Positions 27,993 through 36,590 of a stretch of 64,000 bases of DNA are shown here, in pieces. Below the pieces are notes generated by a model. That model saw only the letters and a program-made list of their open reading frames with translations. It was not told the origin of the DNA and did not search any database. Position 1 is the stretch's first letter. Every line of letters begins with the position of its first letter. A program made the translations under genes and the position numbers. Location: assembly GCF_018388425.1 (NCBI RefSeq), contig NZ_CP074406.1, forward strand, positions 3,472,001 to 3,536,000, read 5' to 3'. The DNA comes from Nocardioides faecalis. Its GTDB lineage: Bacteria > Actinomycetota > Actinomycetes > Propionibacteriales > Nocardioidaceae.

Positions 27993-28859
27993 ATGAGTGA
28001 CTTCAAGCCGCTGCGCTCCGTCCTGTACATGCCCAGCTCGAACGAGCGGGCGCTGGAGAAGGCGAAGACGCTGCCCGCCGACGCGATCATCTTCGACCTC
28101 GAGGACGCCGTCGCCCCCGACGCGAAGCCGGCCGCCCGCGAGGCGGCCGCAGCAGCCGTCCGCTCCGGCGAGTACGGCGAGCGCCAGCTCGCGATCCGCG
28201 TCAACGGCATCGGCACCGAGTGGCACGACGCCGACATCGCCGCCGCCGCGGCGGCCGGTCCGGACGTGGTGCTGGTGCCGAAGGTGAACTCCGCCGACGA
28301 GGTGCGCCAGCTGGTCGCCGCCCTCGAGGCCGCGGGTGCGCCCGAGAAGACCACGCTGTGGGCGATGGTGGAGACACCGATCGCGATGCTCAACGCGCTG
28401 TCGATCGCCACCGCCTCGCCGCGGCTGACCGGCTTCGTGATGGGCACCAACGACCTGGTCAAGGAGCTGTACGCCGAGCACGTCCCCGGCCGCCAGCCCG
28501 TGATCACCGGCCTCGGCCTCGCGCTGCTCGCGGCCCGCGCCGCCGGGATCGTGATCATCGACGGCGTCTACAACAACGTCAAGGACACCGAGGGCTTCCT
28601 CGCCGAGTGCGAGCAGGGCCGCCAGATGGGCTTCGACGGCAAGACGCTGATCCACCCCGGGCAGGTCGAGGGCGCCAACACCGCCTTCGCGCCGAGCGAG
28701 CAGGCCGTGGCGGAGGCGCGCGGGCTGATCCAGGCCTGGGAGGACGGCAAGGGCTCCGGCGTGGTGACCTACAACGGTCGGATGGTGGAGAACCTGCACG
28801 TCGAGTCCGCCGAGCGGACGCTGTCGATCGCCGCGGCGATCGAGGCCCTGCAGGGCTGA
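27993..28859 (+). CDS. HpcH/HpaI aldolase-family CoA-ester lyase (CitE-like)
   Basis: A 288-residue lyase. LRSVLYMPSSNERALEKAKT starts the barrel, IIFDLEDAVAPDAKP supplies the acid pair, and VLVPKVNSADEVRQL and WAMVETPIAMLNA complete the active-site strands. GQVEGANTAFAPSEQAVAEA is the CitE-type tail. It is shorter than its neighbour, so it resembles the CitE or MclA-short form. GGAGG lies eight bases before the ATG. Coupled with the longer lyase, it may cleave a CoA-ester such as malyl-CoA or citramalyl-CoA. Substrate cannot be read from sequence. Confidence 0.88.
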   Translation: MSDFKPLRSVLYMPSSNERALEKAKTLPADAIIFDLEDAVAPDAKPAAREAAAAAVRSGEYGERQLAIRVNGIGTEWHDADIAAAAAAGPDVVLVPKVNSADEVRQLVAALEAAGAPEKTTLWAMVETPIAMLNALSIATASPRLTGFVMGTNDLVKELYAEHVPGRQPVITGLGLALLAARAAGIVIIDGVYNNVKDTEGFLAECEQGRQMGFDGKTLIHPGQVEGANTAFAPSEQAVAEARGLIQAWEDGKGSGVVTYNGRMVENLHVESAERTLSIAAAIEALQG

Positions 28860-28876
28860 ACCCGCAGCTCGTCGGG

Positions 28877-28915
28877 GGCCGGCCGGCCCGGCGCTCAGCC
28901 GCCGGGCGGCCGGCC
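28877..28915. terminator. Long GC-rich hairpin between convergent genes
   Basis: Arms 28877-28893 and 28900-28915 pair with only one bulged G, giving a 16-bp stem around a six-base loop. It lies at the ends of the CitE-like gene (plus) and the antiporter gene (minus), overlapping the last codons of the latter at 28895. TTCT follows on the plus strand. It probably terminates in both directions. Confidence 0.7.
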
Positions 28916-30187
28916 TTCTGCCGGGTCGAGCTCCTGGGGCGCGACCCGGCGCATCACCGGCGTCGCCAGGGCACCGTGGATCACCACGGACGCCGTCACC
29001 GTGAACCCCACGGTGGACCACAGCCACGGTGAGGCGAGCGCGGAGGACTCGCCCATGGCGTAGGCGAGGTAGTACAGCGAGCCGATGCCGCGCACCCCGA
29101 AGAAGGCGACGGCAGCGCGCTGGGGCCGGTCCATGCCGGACCGGGAGCCGAGCAGCGCCGTCACCCCGGAGGCTGGCCGGATCACCAGGATCAGCCCCAA
29201 CCCGATCAGCACGCCGCGCCAGTCGAGGTGCGCGAGCAGGCCGCGGCTGAGCGCGATGCCCAGCACCAGCAGGAGGAACAGCGTCAGCAGCCGCTCCAGC
29301 CGCTCGGTGACCTCGTGCATCGCGGCGTGGTAGTCGTGGGAGCGCTCGGCGGAGCGGAACGTCATCGCGCAGGCGAAGACCCCGAGGAAGCCGTAGCCCC
29401 CGGCGATCTCGGCCAGGCCGTACGCCGTGAGGAGCGCCGCGAGCGCGGTCAGCGACTCCCCGCGCTCGGCGACCCGCAGCGAGTGGCTGGCCGAGCGGAA
29501 CGCGAGGTAGGCCAGGAGCCGGCCGACCGCGATCCCGACCGCCACCCCGAGCACGACCTTCGCGACGCCGTACCAGGCGAACCAGCCCAGCCAGTCGACG
29601 TCGCCGCGAGAGTGCTGGGCGAGCAGGATCGCGGCATAGACGAAGGGGAAGGCGAGGCCGTCGTTCAGCCCGGCCTCGCTGGTCAGGGTGAAGCGCAGCT
29701 CGTCCGGCTCGTCGACCTCGTGCTCCCCGGTGCGCGGCCCCGCGACCTGCACGTCGGAGGCGAGCACCGGGTCGGTCGGCGCGAGCGCGGCACCCAGCAG
29801 CAGCGCGGTGGCCAGGCCCACGCCGGCCGCGACGCCGAGCAGGGTGACGGCGCCGATGCACAGCGGCATGGCGATGCCGAGCATCCGCCAGGTCGATCCC
29901 CAGGCCCGCCACGAGGCGCGGCGCCGCAGCTGCAGCGGCCGGTCGAGGGCCAGGCCGACGCCCATCAGCGCGACGATGACGGTGAGCTCGGTGACGTGCT
30001 CGATCATGGCGCGGTGGTCGAGCGGATCGATCGGCAGGCCGTCGGTGAGCGGGGTGAGGCCGAGGCCGACGCCCACGGCCAGCAGCACCATCGGCACCGA
30101 GACCGCCCACCGGTCGAGCAGGGCGGGGAGCACGATCGCCAGCAGCAGGCCGGCTCCCGCCACCGCGTAGACCAGGTCGGCGATCAT
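28895..30187 (-). CDS. Cation:proton antiporter (CPA1 family)
   Basis: A 430-residue membrane protein with about 12 hydrophobic segments from VYAVAGAGLLLAIVLPALL to the C-terminus. Transport-site residues are likely in LAPTDPVLASDVQV and in LNDGLAFPFVYAAIL. Unlike the antiporter at 24649 it lacks a long cytoplasmic RCK domain; the tail ends MRRVAPQELDPAEGRPPGG. It probably exchanges Na+ or K+ for protons. It stands alone, convergent with the lyase operon; the SGNH lipoprotein gene on the same strand ends 104 bases upstream. The ATG at 30187 has no strong ribosome site. Confidence 0.88.
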   Translation of the reverse strand: MIADLVYAVAGAGLLLAIVLPALLDRWAVSVPMVLLAVGVGLGLTPLTDGLPIDPLDHRAMIEHVTELTVIVALMGVGLALDRPLQLRRRASWRAWGSTWRMLGIAMPLCIGAVTLLGVAAGVGLATALLLGAALAPTDPVLASDVQVAGPRTGEHEVDEPDELRFTLTSEAGLNDGLAFPFVYAAILLAQHSRGDVDWLGWFAWYGVAKVVLGVAVGIAVGRLLAYLAFRSASHSLRVAERGESLTALAALLTAYGLAEIAGGYGFLGVFACAMTFRSAERSHDYHAAMHEVTERLERLLTLFLLLVLGIALSRGLLAHLDWRGVLIGLGLILVIRPASGVTALLGSRSGMDRPQRAAVAFFGVRGIGSLYYLAYAMGESSALASPWLWSTVGFTVTASVVIHGALATPVMRRVAPQELDPAEGRPPGG

Positions 30188-30291
30188 CCGGTCCGGCGTT
30201 CGCGCTTCACCCCTGCGCGGTACCCCCTCTCCCTCGCCTCACCCGACCCGCCTCACCGGCCCGCCTCAGCCGACCCGGGCCGACCCGCTCC

Positions 30292-31242
30292 TCAGCCGTC
30301 GGCGACGAGGCCGGCCACGGCGTCGGCGATGGCGACGTGCAGCTCGGCGTAGGGGTGCACCGGGAAGCCCGGTCGCTCGGGCCGCAGCCCGGCGACCCAG
30401 GGATCCTCGGAGCAGGCGTCGTGGCCCTCGCTCAGCCGCCACGCGTCGACGTAGGACACGCCGGCGGCCTTGGCGCCCCCCTTGAGCGCACCGGCCAGGC
30501 GCCGGTTGACCGACCGGGCGAACGCGACGTCGTCGTCGACCATCGGCAGCTGGTGGCAGGACTCGCCGACGGGGACCACCTGCGGGTAGCCGACCACGAC
30601 CACCTGGGCCTGCGGCGCGCGTTCCTGCACCGCCGCCACCGAGGCCGCCGTACGACGCCGGAGGTCGGCCATCTCCTCGTCGAGCGCGTCGGGGGCGAAG
30701 CGGGGGTTGTCACGACACAGCCCGCGGCCCTGGGCGCCGTCGCCCTGGACGTCGGCGCACAGCGAGACGAAGGAGGCGTACAGCCCGCCGTCGTTGCCAC
30801 CCATGCTCAGCGTGACCAGGTCGGTCTGCGGGGTGAGGGCGTCGAGCTGTGCCGTCACGCCGGCACCGGCGGCCGCCTGCGGGGAGGTGAGGTCGGCGCT
30901 GGTGGCGCCCGAGCAGCTCACGTCGACCAGCTCCAGGCCGAGCCGCTCCTGCACGAGGTGGGGGTAGTTGGCGTCCGTGCGCAGGCAGCCCGCCGGGCCG
31001 ACCTGCTTGCCGACGCCGGGCGCAGCGGTGAAGGAGTCCCCGAGCGCGACGTAGCGCAGGTCGGGGCGCAGGTCGGGGCGCGGCGTCGCGGTCGGCGACT
31101 CGGAGGCCGCCTCAGAGCTGCGCGGCGACGCACCGGCCTTGCTGTCCGGCCCGTCGGGCCCGTCGTCGCCGTCGGTCGAGCAGCCGGCGAGGGCGAGCAC
31201 CGCCACCAGGCCGGCGGCGACGCAGCCACGCAGTCGGCTCAT
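30292..31242 (-). CDS. Lipoprotein with SGNH/GDSL hydrolase domain
   Basis: A 316-residue secreted esterase. The N-terminus MSRLRGCVAAGLVAVLALAG ends in a lipobox with Cys 21, so it is an outer-surface lipoprotein. A Pro/Ser/Thr-rich spacer follows. Block I is VALGDSFTAAPG (Ser nucleophile), block III is LSMGGNDGG, and block V is near FPVHPYAELHV with the catalytic His. Such enzymes cleave acyl esters of lipids or of polysaccharide. The ATG overlaps the stop of the upstream PucR gene as ATGA, so they are co-transcribed. It sits near a fatty-acid desaturase operon controlled by the same regulator region. Confidence 0.88.
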   Translation of the reverse strand: MSRLRGCVAAGLVAVLALAGCSTDGDDGPDGPDSKAGASPRSSEAASESPTATPRPDLRPDLRYVALGDSFTAAPGVGKQVGPAGCLRTDANYPHLVQERLGLELVDVSCSGATSADLTSPQAAAGAGVTAQLDALTPQTDLVTLSMGGNDGGLYASFVSLCADVQGDGAQGRGLCRDNPRFAPDALDEEMADLRRRTAASVAAVQERAPQAQVVVVGYPQVVPVGESCHQLPMVDDDVAFARSVNRRLAGALKGGAKAAGVSYVDAWRLSEGHDACSEDPWVAGLRPERPGFPVHPYAELHVAIADAVAGLVADG

Positions 31243-32429
31243 GCCTGCCTCTCCCCGGCCCCGAGCGCCAGGGTCAGTGCCAGCACGGTATCCGGGTCGT
31301 CCAGGGCGTCCCCGAACAGCTCGCGCAGCTGGTTCATCCGGTACCGGATCGTCTGCGGGTGCACGAACATCGCGGCGGCGACGTCGTCTCGGCGCCCCTG
31401 GTGCAGCAGCCAGCAGCGCAATGTCTCGCGCAGCTTCTCCGCACTCGAGGGGCGCAGCTCGGCCAGCGGCGCGAGCGCCCGGCGGCGCAGGTCGGCCAGG
31501 GCGGACTCGTCGGCGGTGAGCACCAGCAGCGGCAGGTGCTCCTCGGTGTCCCCGCTCAGGCCCAGCGCACGCGCCCGCAGCGCCCGGTCGTACGACGCCC
31601 GCGCCTCCAGCCACGGCCGGGGCGGCCCGACGAGGCAGTCGGTGTCGCGCACCACACGCAGCAGCGCGGCGCGCCGGGAGTCGTGCGCGTCGGGCACCAG
31701 CAGCAGCGCGACGCCGTCGAGCTCGGGCAGGTCGGTGACGAGCAGGGTCCCCTTGCGCAGCATCTGCTGCAGCGTCCCGGCGCGCGACTCGGGCGCGATG
31801 ACGGCGGTGAGCGTGGTGGGCGGCGCCCAGGCGGCGCGTTCGGCGGAGGCGAGCACCGTGGCCTCGGCCGCTCCGCCGAGCAGGTGCCGGGCCAGGCGCT
31901 CCATCATCCGCTGCTGCATCCGGCCGGCGGTGGCGGACTCGTCGCGGTGGCCGGCGACGCTGGCGGCCGACAGCTCGTCGATGTAGGCGAAGACGAGGGC
32001 CGCGAAGGAGGCCATGGTGGCGGGGTCCATGCCCTCCTCGACCGCTTTCGCCGCCAGCCGCTCCCAGCACACCCGGGCGCCGATCCGGTAGGCCGACAGC
32101 AGGGCGTCGCTGGTGCGGCCGCTGCGGACCTCGCCCCGCCCGAGCTGGTAGGCGGCGTCGAGCGCGCCGGCGCGCGGGGCGAGTGCGTCGGGGCCGCGGC
32201 GGTCGCTGACCAGAGACAGGAAGCCGCCGAGGGCGAGCTGCACGGCGCTGCGGATCGTCTCGCCCATGGGCCCGCCGAAGGCGTCCTCGTAGGCGGGGAC
32301 CTCGTGGATGATCTGGTCGACGGCGGCGTCGGCGACCGACGGCAGCACCGAGCGCAGTGCGCGCACCGTGCTGGGCGGCAGCAGCACGTCGGCCACCTCG
32401 TCGGGCCGGAGGGTGGGACGTCGCGCCAC
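31239..32429 (-). CDS. PucR/CdaR-family transcriptional regulator
   Basis: A 396-residue regulator with an N-terminal sensor region and a C-terminal PucR HTH (QGRRDDVAAAMFVHPQTIRY, then RMNQLRELFG) at about residue 345-375. I chose the GTG at 32429 because GGAGGA lies four bases upstream; the longer upstream frame is not coding. A perfect palindrome lies 12 bases upstream of the start, within the divergent promoter, so autoregulation is expected. It overlaps the SGNH lipoprotein gene downstream and is divergent from a ferredoxin-reductase/desaturase operon. The signal is probably a lipid or acyl compound. Confidence 0.9.
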   Translation of the reverse strand: MARRPTLRPDEVADVLLPPSTVRALRSVLPSVADAAVDQIIHEVPAYEDAFGGPMGETIRSAVQLALGGFLSLVSDRRGPDALAPRAGALDAAYQLGRGEVRSGRTSDALLSAYRIGARVCWERLAAKAVEEGMDPATMASFAALVFAYIDELSAASVAGHRDESATAGRMQQRMMERLARHLLGGAAEATVLASAERAAWAPPTTLTAVIAPESRAGTLQQMLRKGTLLVTDLPELDGVALLLVPDAHDSRRAALLRVVRDTDCLVGPPRPWLEARASYDRALRARALGLSGDTEEHLPLLVLTADESALADLRRRALAPLAELRPSSAEKLRETLRCWLLHQGRRDDVAAAMFVHPQTIRYRMNQLRELFGDALDDPDTVLALTLALGAGERQA

Positions 32430-32440
32430 AATTCCTCCAG

Positions 32441-32459
32441 TTTGTTCGCAATGAACAAA
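32441..32459. promoter_or_regulatory. Perfect palindromic operator between PucR gene and desaturase operon
   Basis: TTTGTTCGCAATGAACAAA is an exact inverted repeat of two 7-nt arms around GCAAT. It is 12 bases before the PucR GTG (minus) and 66 bases before the reductase GTG (plus). Position and perfect symmetry suggest a dimeric regulator site, most simply for the PucR protein itself, controlling both directions. Confidence 0.75.
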
Positions 32460-32524
32460 AAATGGTGACCGATTCACCACCTACGATCAGGAGTTTACCG
32501 GATCGGACTGCGAGGCTGGGTACC

Positions 32525-33688
32525 GTGAGCACGACTACCGCAGCATCCGCGAGCAGCGCCCGTGCCGGGCGGCTGCGTGGAGGCTTGCGCAGCCTCCTCG
32601 ACGCCGCGGTCACGCCGCTGTCCGTGGACGACCTGCTGGACCACTTCGCCCCGCTGCGCCCCGGCGCCGCCGTCGGCCTGCAGGGCCGCATCGTCTCGGT
32701 GGTCGCGGAGACCGCCGACGCCGCGACCCTGGTGATCAAGCCGGGCAAGGACTGGGCCGGGCACATCCCCGGGCAGTACGTGCGGATCGGGATCGACGTC
32801 GACGGGGTGCGCACCTGGCGCACCTACTCGCTGACCCACGGCCCGCGCCGCGACGGCAACATCTCGATCACCGTCAAGGCGATCCCCGACGGCACCGTGT
32901 CGGGCTACCTGGTGCACCGCGCCAAGCCCGGACAGCTGCTGCACCTGGGCCAGGCCGAGGGTGACTTCGTCCTCGACCCGCCGCAGGCCGGCGTGCGGCG
33001 CAAGCTGCTCATGGTGACCGCCGGCTCCGGGATCACGCCGGTGATCGGCATGCTGCGCAACCTGTTCTCGCGCAACGAGGCCGACGCGATCGCCGCCTAC
33101 GACATCGTCCTGGTGCACTCGGCGATGAAGCGCGACGAGGTCATCTTCGGCGCCGAGCTGCGCGCCCACGCCGCGGCCGGTCGGCTGCGGCTGATCGAGC
33201 GGCACACCGACACCGACGGCCTGCTCACCACCGCCGACCTCGAGGCCGAGGTCGCTGACCTCGCCGACCGCACGGCGTACGCCTGCGGCCCCGCCGGGCT
33301 CCTCGACACGCTCGAGGCGTACTACGCCGAGCACCGGCTCACCCTGCACACCGAGCGGTTCCGTCCCGCGGTCGTCGACGTCGACGCCGAGGGCGGCACC
33401 CTCACCTTCGCCGGCACCGGCTCCGAGCAGGTCGTGGAGACCGACGGCTCTGTGCCGATCCTCGACGCCGCGGAGTCCGCCGGCGTCCTGATGCCCAGCG
33501 GCTGCCGGATGGGCATCTGCATGGGCTGCGTGCTGCCGATGACGTCGGGCGCCGTGCGCGACCTGCGCAACGGCGAGCTCACCGTCGCCGTGCCCGGGGA
33601 GACCAACCCCGGCGGCGTCGCCATCCAGACCTGCATCAGCGCCGCTGCCGGCGACTGCCACATCGACCTCGGAGGTTCTCACCGATGA
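32525..33688 (+). CDS. Ferredoxin reductase with C-terminal 2Fe-2S domain (desaturase electron donor, Rv3230c-like)
   Basis: A 387-residue oxidoreductase. An FAD domain (residues 45-145) includes IPGQYVRIGID and RTYSLTHGP, a NAD(P) domain follows (LLMVTAGSGITPVIGML), and a plant-type 2Fe-2S ferredoxin is at the C-terminus with CRMGICMGC and a late CISAAAGDC. This is the architecture of Rv3230c, which reduces the stearoyl-CoA desaturase DesA3 in M. tuberculosis. The start is taken as the GTG at 32525; an ATG at 32462 lies three bases after the operator palindrome and would add 21 weak residues. It overlaps the desaturase start as ATGA. Confidence 0.9.
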   Translation: MSTTTAASASSARAGRLRGGLRSLLDAAVTPLSVDDLLDHFAPLRPGAAVGLQGRIVSVVAETADAATLVIKPGKDWAGHIPGQYVRIGIDVDGVRTWRTYSLTHGPRRDGNISITVKAIPDGTVSGYLVHRAKPGQLLHLGQAEGDFVLDPPQAGVRRKLLMVTAGSGITPVIGMLRNLFSRNEADAIAAYDIVLVHSAMKRDEVIFGAELRAHAAAGRLRLIERHTDTDGLLTTADLEAEVADLADRTAYACGPAGLLDTLEAYYAEHRLTLHTERFRPAVVDVDAEGGTLTFAGTGSEQVVETDGSVPILDAAESAGVLMPSGCRMGICMGCVLPMTSGAVRDLRNGELTVAVPGETNPGGVAIQTCISAAAGDCHIDLGGSHR

Positions 33689-34944
33689 CCACGATCACGA
33701 ACAAGCCCGTCAACCCGATCGCCCACCTCTCCCCCGAGCAGGTCGAGGAGATCGGCGCCGAGCTCGACGCGATCCGCCAGGAGTTCCTCGACAAGCGCGG
33801 CGAGAAGGACGCGGCCTACATCCGCAAGGTCGTCGACGTGCAGCGCAAGCTCGAGCTCGGCTCGCGCGCGGTGCTGCTGGCCAGCGCTTTCCCGCCGGCC
33901 TGGGTGGTCGGCACCGTCGGCCTCTCGGTCGCCAAGATCCTCGAGAACATGGAGATCGGGCACAACGTCATGCACGGCCAGTGGGACTGGATGCGTGACC
34001 CGAAGATCCACTCCACCACCTGGGAGTGGGACAACGCCTCGACCTCGGACGGCTGGAAGCACTCGCACAACGAGATCCACCACACCTACACGAACATCGT
34101 CGGCAAGGACAACGACCTCGGCTACGGCATCATGCGCGTGGACGAGGAGCAGCGCTGGTACCCGATGTACCTGGCCCAGCCGCTGTGGAACTTCATCAAC
34201 GCCTGCTTCTTCGAGTACGGCATCGCGGCCTACGACCTGGAGCTCGGCAAGAACCTGCGCAAGCCCAAGGACAAGCGCAGCGAGGAGTTCAAGCGCAGCC
34301 TCTCCAACACGCTGAAGAAGATCCGCAAGCAGGCCACCAAGGACTACGTCGTCAACCCGGCGCTGGCCATCCCGACCGGCTCGTTCCTGCCCGCCCTGGC
34401 GGCGAACTTCACCGCCAACGTGGTGCGCAACCTGTGGTCGCACTCGGTGATCATGTGCGGCCACTTCCCCGAGGGCGTGGAGACCTTCGAGCTCAACTCG
34501 ATCCCGGAGAAGGAGACGCGGGGCCAGTGGTACCTGCGCCAGATGCTCGGCTCGGCCAACATCTCCGGCTCCAAGCTGATGCACCTCATGACCGGCAACC
34601 TCTCCCACCAGATCGAGCACCACCTCTACCCGGACCTGCCCAGCAGCCGGTACGCCGAGATCGCTCCGCGGGTGAAGGCGATCTTCGAGAAGTACGACCT
34701 CAACTACCACGAGGCGTCCCTTCCCAAGCAGGTCGGCAGCGCCTGGCACCGCGTCGTCCGGCTGTCGTTCCCCAACGGCTGGCTGGCCACCACCAACACC
34801 AAGAACCTGCCCAGCCAGCTCAAGCTGCTCTACGGCATGGCGACCGCCGACAAGCGCACTCGCCGGGTGATCCAGATGCGCCTGGACCGCGAGGCCAGCA
34901 AGCTCGCCGAGCAGACCCGGGGCAACACCGTCACCGCCGCCTGA
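33685..34944 (+). CDS. Membrane fatty-acid (acyl-CoA) desaturase, DesA3-like
   Basis: A 419-residue membrane desaturase. The three iron-binding histidine clusters are visible: GHNVMHGQWDW (about 93), HSHNEIHHTYT (about 129) and HQIEHHLYP (about 310). Hydrophobic segments lie between (SAFPPAWVVGTVGLSVAKIL). DesA3 and its partner introduce a delta-9 double bond into stearoyl-CoA for membrane oleate. It is the second gene of the operon headed by the ferredoxin reductase and behind the PucR/palindrome regulatory region, so desaturation is probably controlled by a lipid signal. Convergent with the LuxR regulator at 34964. Confidence 0.93.
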   Translation: MTTITNKPVNPIAHLSPEQVEEIGAELDAIRQEFLDKRGEKDAAYIRKVVDVQRKLELGSRAVLLASAFPPAWVVGTVGLSVAKILENMEIGHNVMHGQWDWMRDPKIHSTTWEWDNASTSDGWKHSHNEIHHTYTNIVGKDNDLGYGIMRVDEEQRWYPMYLAQPLWNFINACFFEYGIAAYDLELGKNLRKPKDKRSEEFKRSLSNTLKKIRKQATKDYVVNPALAIPTGSFLPALAANFTANVVRNLWSHSVIMCGHFPEGVETFELNSIPEKETRGQWYLRQMLGSANISGSKLMHLMTGNLSHQIEHHLYPDLPSSRYAEIAPRVKAIFEKYDLNYHEASLPKQVGSAWHRVVRLSFPNGWLATTNTKNLPSQLKLLYGMATADKRTRRVIQMRLDREASKLAEQTRGNTVTAA

Positions 34945-34963
34945 GGCCGCCTGACGCTGCCAC

Positions 34964-35671
34964 TCAGCGGTAGCGAGGGAAGACCTCGAGCGAGCGGCGG
35001 TACGCCGCGACCGCCGCAAGCTGGGAATGGACCCCCAGCTTGCGGCGCAGCGACTTCACCTGGCTGCGCACCGTGGACTCCGAGACCCCGGCGGCCGCGG
35101 AGATGCGACTGACCGACCAGCCGTCGTAGAGGTGGCCGAGGATCTCGAACTCCCGGCGGGTCAGCTGCTCCATGCGCCGGATCAGGACGTGCTGCTCCTG
35201 GGCGACCTCGTGCCACTGCCGGATCGCCCGCGCCCGGGCCATCTTGTTCATCGACGGTCGGCCCGCCCGGGTCTCCCGGATCGCAAGGACCAGTCCGGCG
35301 GTGGTGGTGGAGGTGGGCAGCACCGCGGTCGCCCCGGCCTCCAGCACCGCGCCCCAGCGCGGGCCCTCACGGCTGTCGGTGAGCACCAGCCACGGCACCG
35401 GCCCACGCCCCACCACCACCTCGACGTCGTGGAGCAGGTCCGGGGAGTCCAGGGCACACAGGATCACCCCCACCCGGGCCGCGCTGCGGTCCAGGCCGGC
35501 GCGGAAGACACCGAGCGCGCCGTGCCGGGGCCAGGCGAACAGCACGGGGTCCAGCTCCCGGGCGCGCAGCGCGGCCTCGACGGCCTGACCGACCAGACGG
35601 CGCTCGGCGACGAGGGCGATCCGGTCGTCCTTGCGTTCAGCGGACGTCGAGGAAAACACGATCGACCTCAC
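34964..35671 (-). CDS. LuxR-type response-regulator-like protein
   Basis: A 235-residue regulator with a receiver-like N-terminal domain and a LuxR HTH. The HTH starts LTRREFEILGHLYDGWSVSR and includes SESTVRSQVKSLRRKLGVHS, ending in QLAAVAAYRR. The receiver part lacks a clear conserved Asp cluster (no DD pair; LCALDSPDLL may hold an Asp at the phospho site), so it may not be phosphorylated. Its HTH half closely resembles that of the regulator at 55041. The start is the GTG at 35671, which overlaps the end of the LamG-like gene by 35 bases; a later GTG at 35659 is possible. Confidence 0.8.
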   Translation of the reverse strand: MRSIVFSSTSAERKDDRIALVAERRLVGQAVEAALRARELDPVLFAWPRHGALGVFRAGLDRSAARVGVILCALDSPDLLHDVEVVVGRGPVPWLVLTDSREGPRWGAVLEAGATAVLPTSTTTAGLVLAIRETRAGRPSMNKMARARAIRQWHEVAQEQHVLIRRMEQLTRREFEILGHLYDGWSVSRISAAAGVSESTVRSQVKSLRRKLGVHSQLAAVAAYRRSLEVFPRYR

Positions 35672-36491
35672 CGTGGTACTGGTCCAGGGACCCCGTGTCG
35701 AGCTGGCCGTTGCTGCCCACCTTCGCCGCGACCGAGAGCGGTGCGGCCGAGCCGCCCGAGAAGTCCATCGCGCCCACGTCGCCGTTGTGCACCCACTGCT
35801 TGCGTTGCAAGGTGCCGAGGTCGAGCAGGGTCAGGGTGACCCGCCCGCCGCGGCGGCCACACTCGAGGCGGTACCAGCGCCCGGCCTGGACCGCGCGGTC
35901 GGCCTTGACGAGCGCCTCGCCCGCGCTGCCTTGCACCCGGCAGGACGGCACGCCCTGGTCGAGCTGCAGCTTGTACTGCGGCGCGGCGCCGTACCTGCCG
36001 CGCTGCAGCAGGTTGTCGCCGTCGTCACCGGGCCGTCCGGGCGGTGCCGCGTCGGGCCTGAAGTCCAGGCCGAAGCTGAAGTCGGCCCGCCCGGGACTCA
36101 GCCGGTCCGGCTCGCCGGCGACCGGCTGCACCACGATGGCGGCACCCGGGATGGTGCCGGACGGCGCGTAGGCGGGCGTCCGCACCGCCCCACCGCCGTC
36201 ACGGCCACGGGCCCAGACGAACCGTCCCCCGCCGGTGAGCGCGAGGGCGATCTGGACGCGGGCGCTCCCCTCGTTCTTCAGCCTCGGTACGACGTCCCCC
36301 GGTCCGGCCGCCTGGTCGAAGTCCAGGTCGAGCACTGCTCCGGGAGTCACTGTCGGCTCGACGTACGCCTCCCAGCGCTTGTCTATGCTCCGGGCACGGC
36401 CCGACTCCGTGCCACCACAGGAGGTGACCGCGAGCAGGGAGAGCACCGCGGCCGCTGCCGTCCGGCTCAGGACGTGTCGCTGACGATCCAC
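35637..36491 (-). CDS. LamG-like (concanavalin-fold) lipoprotein
   Basis: A 284-residue secreted lipoprotein. The signal MDRQRHVLSRTAAAAVLSLL runs into a lipobox (AVTSCGG, Cys 25). The rest is beta-rich with a jelly-roll pattern (RADFSFGLDFRPDAAPPG, GRWYRLECGRRGGRVTLTLL, GEVDRVFLDVR), as in LamG or laminin-G-like carbohydrate-binding domains. It likely binds a polysaccharide at the cell surface. It is divergent from the Wzy-Wzz gene with about 100 bases between, so it may be co-regulated with the locus. The catalytic status is unknown. Confidence 0.72.
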   Translation of the reverse strand: MDRQRHVLSRTAAAAVLSLLAVTSCGGTESGRARSIDKRWEAYVEPTVTPGAVLDLDFDQAAGPGDVVPRLKNEGSARVQIALALTGGGRFVWARGRDGGGAVRTPAYAPSGTIPGAAIVVQPVAGEPDRLSPGRADFSFGLDFRPDAAPPGRPGDDGDNLLQRGRYGAAPQYKLQLDQGVPSCRVQGSAGEALVKADRAVQAGRWYRLECGRRGGRVTLTLLDLGTLQRKQWVHNGDVGAMDFSGGSAAPLSVAAKVGSNGQLDTGSLDQYHGEVDRVFLDVR

Positions 36492-36590
36492 CTCGCCTCA
36501 CCTCCTCGCACCCCGGGGATGCGTTCGCGGCGAGCGTAGGGCGGTCCGGGAGCACCACCGCCGACGGGCGGCGAGACTCACCCAGAATTG

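Noticed and set aside
26850..30110. 1086-residue minus-strand frame across the two lyase genes and the antiporter
   Set aside because: It runs antisense through two certain lyase genes and out of frame through the antiporter, so it is not coding.
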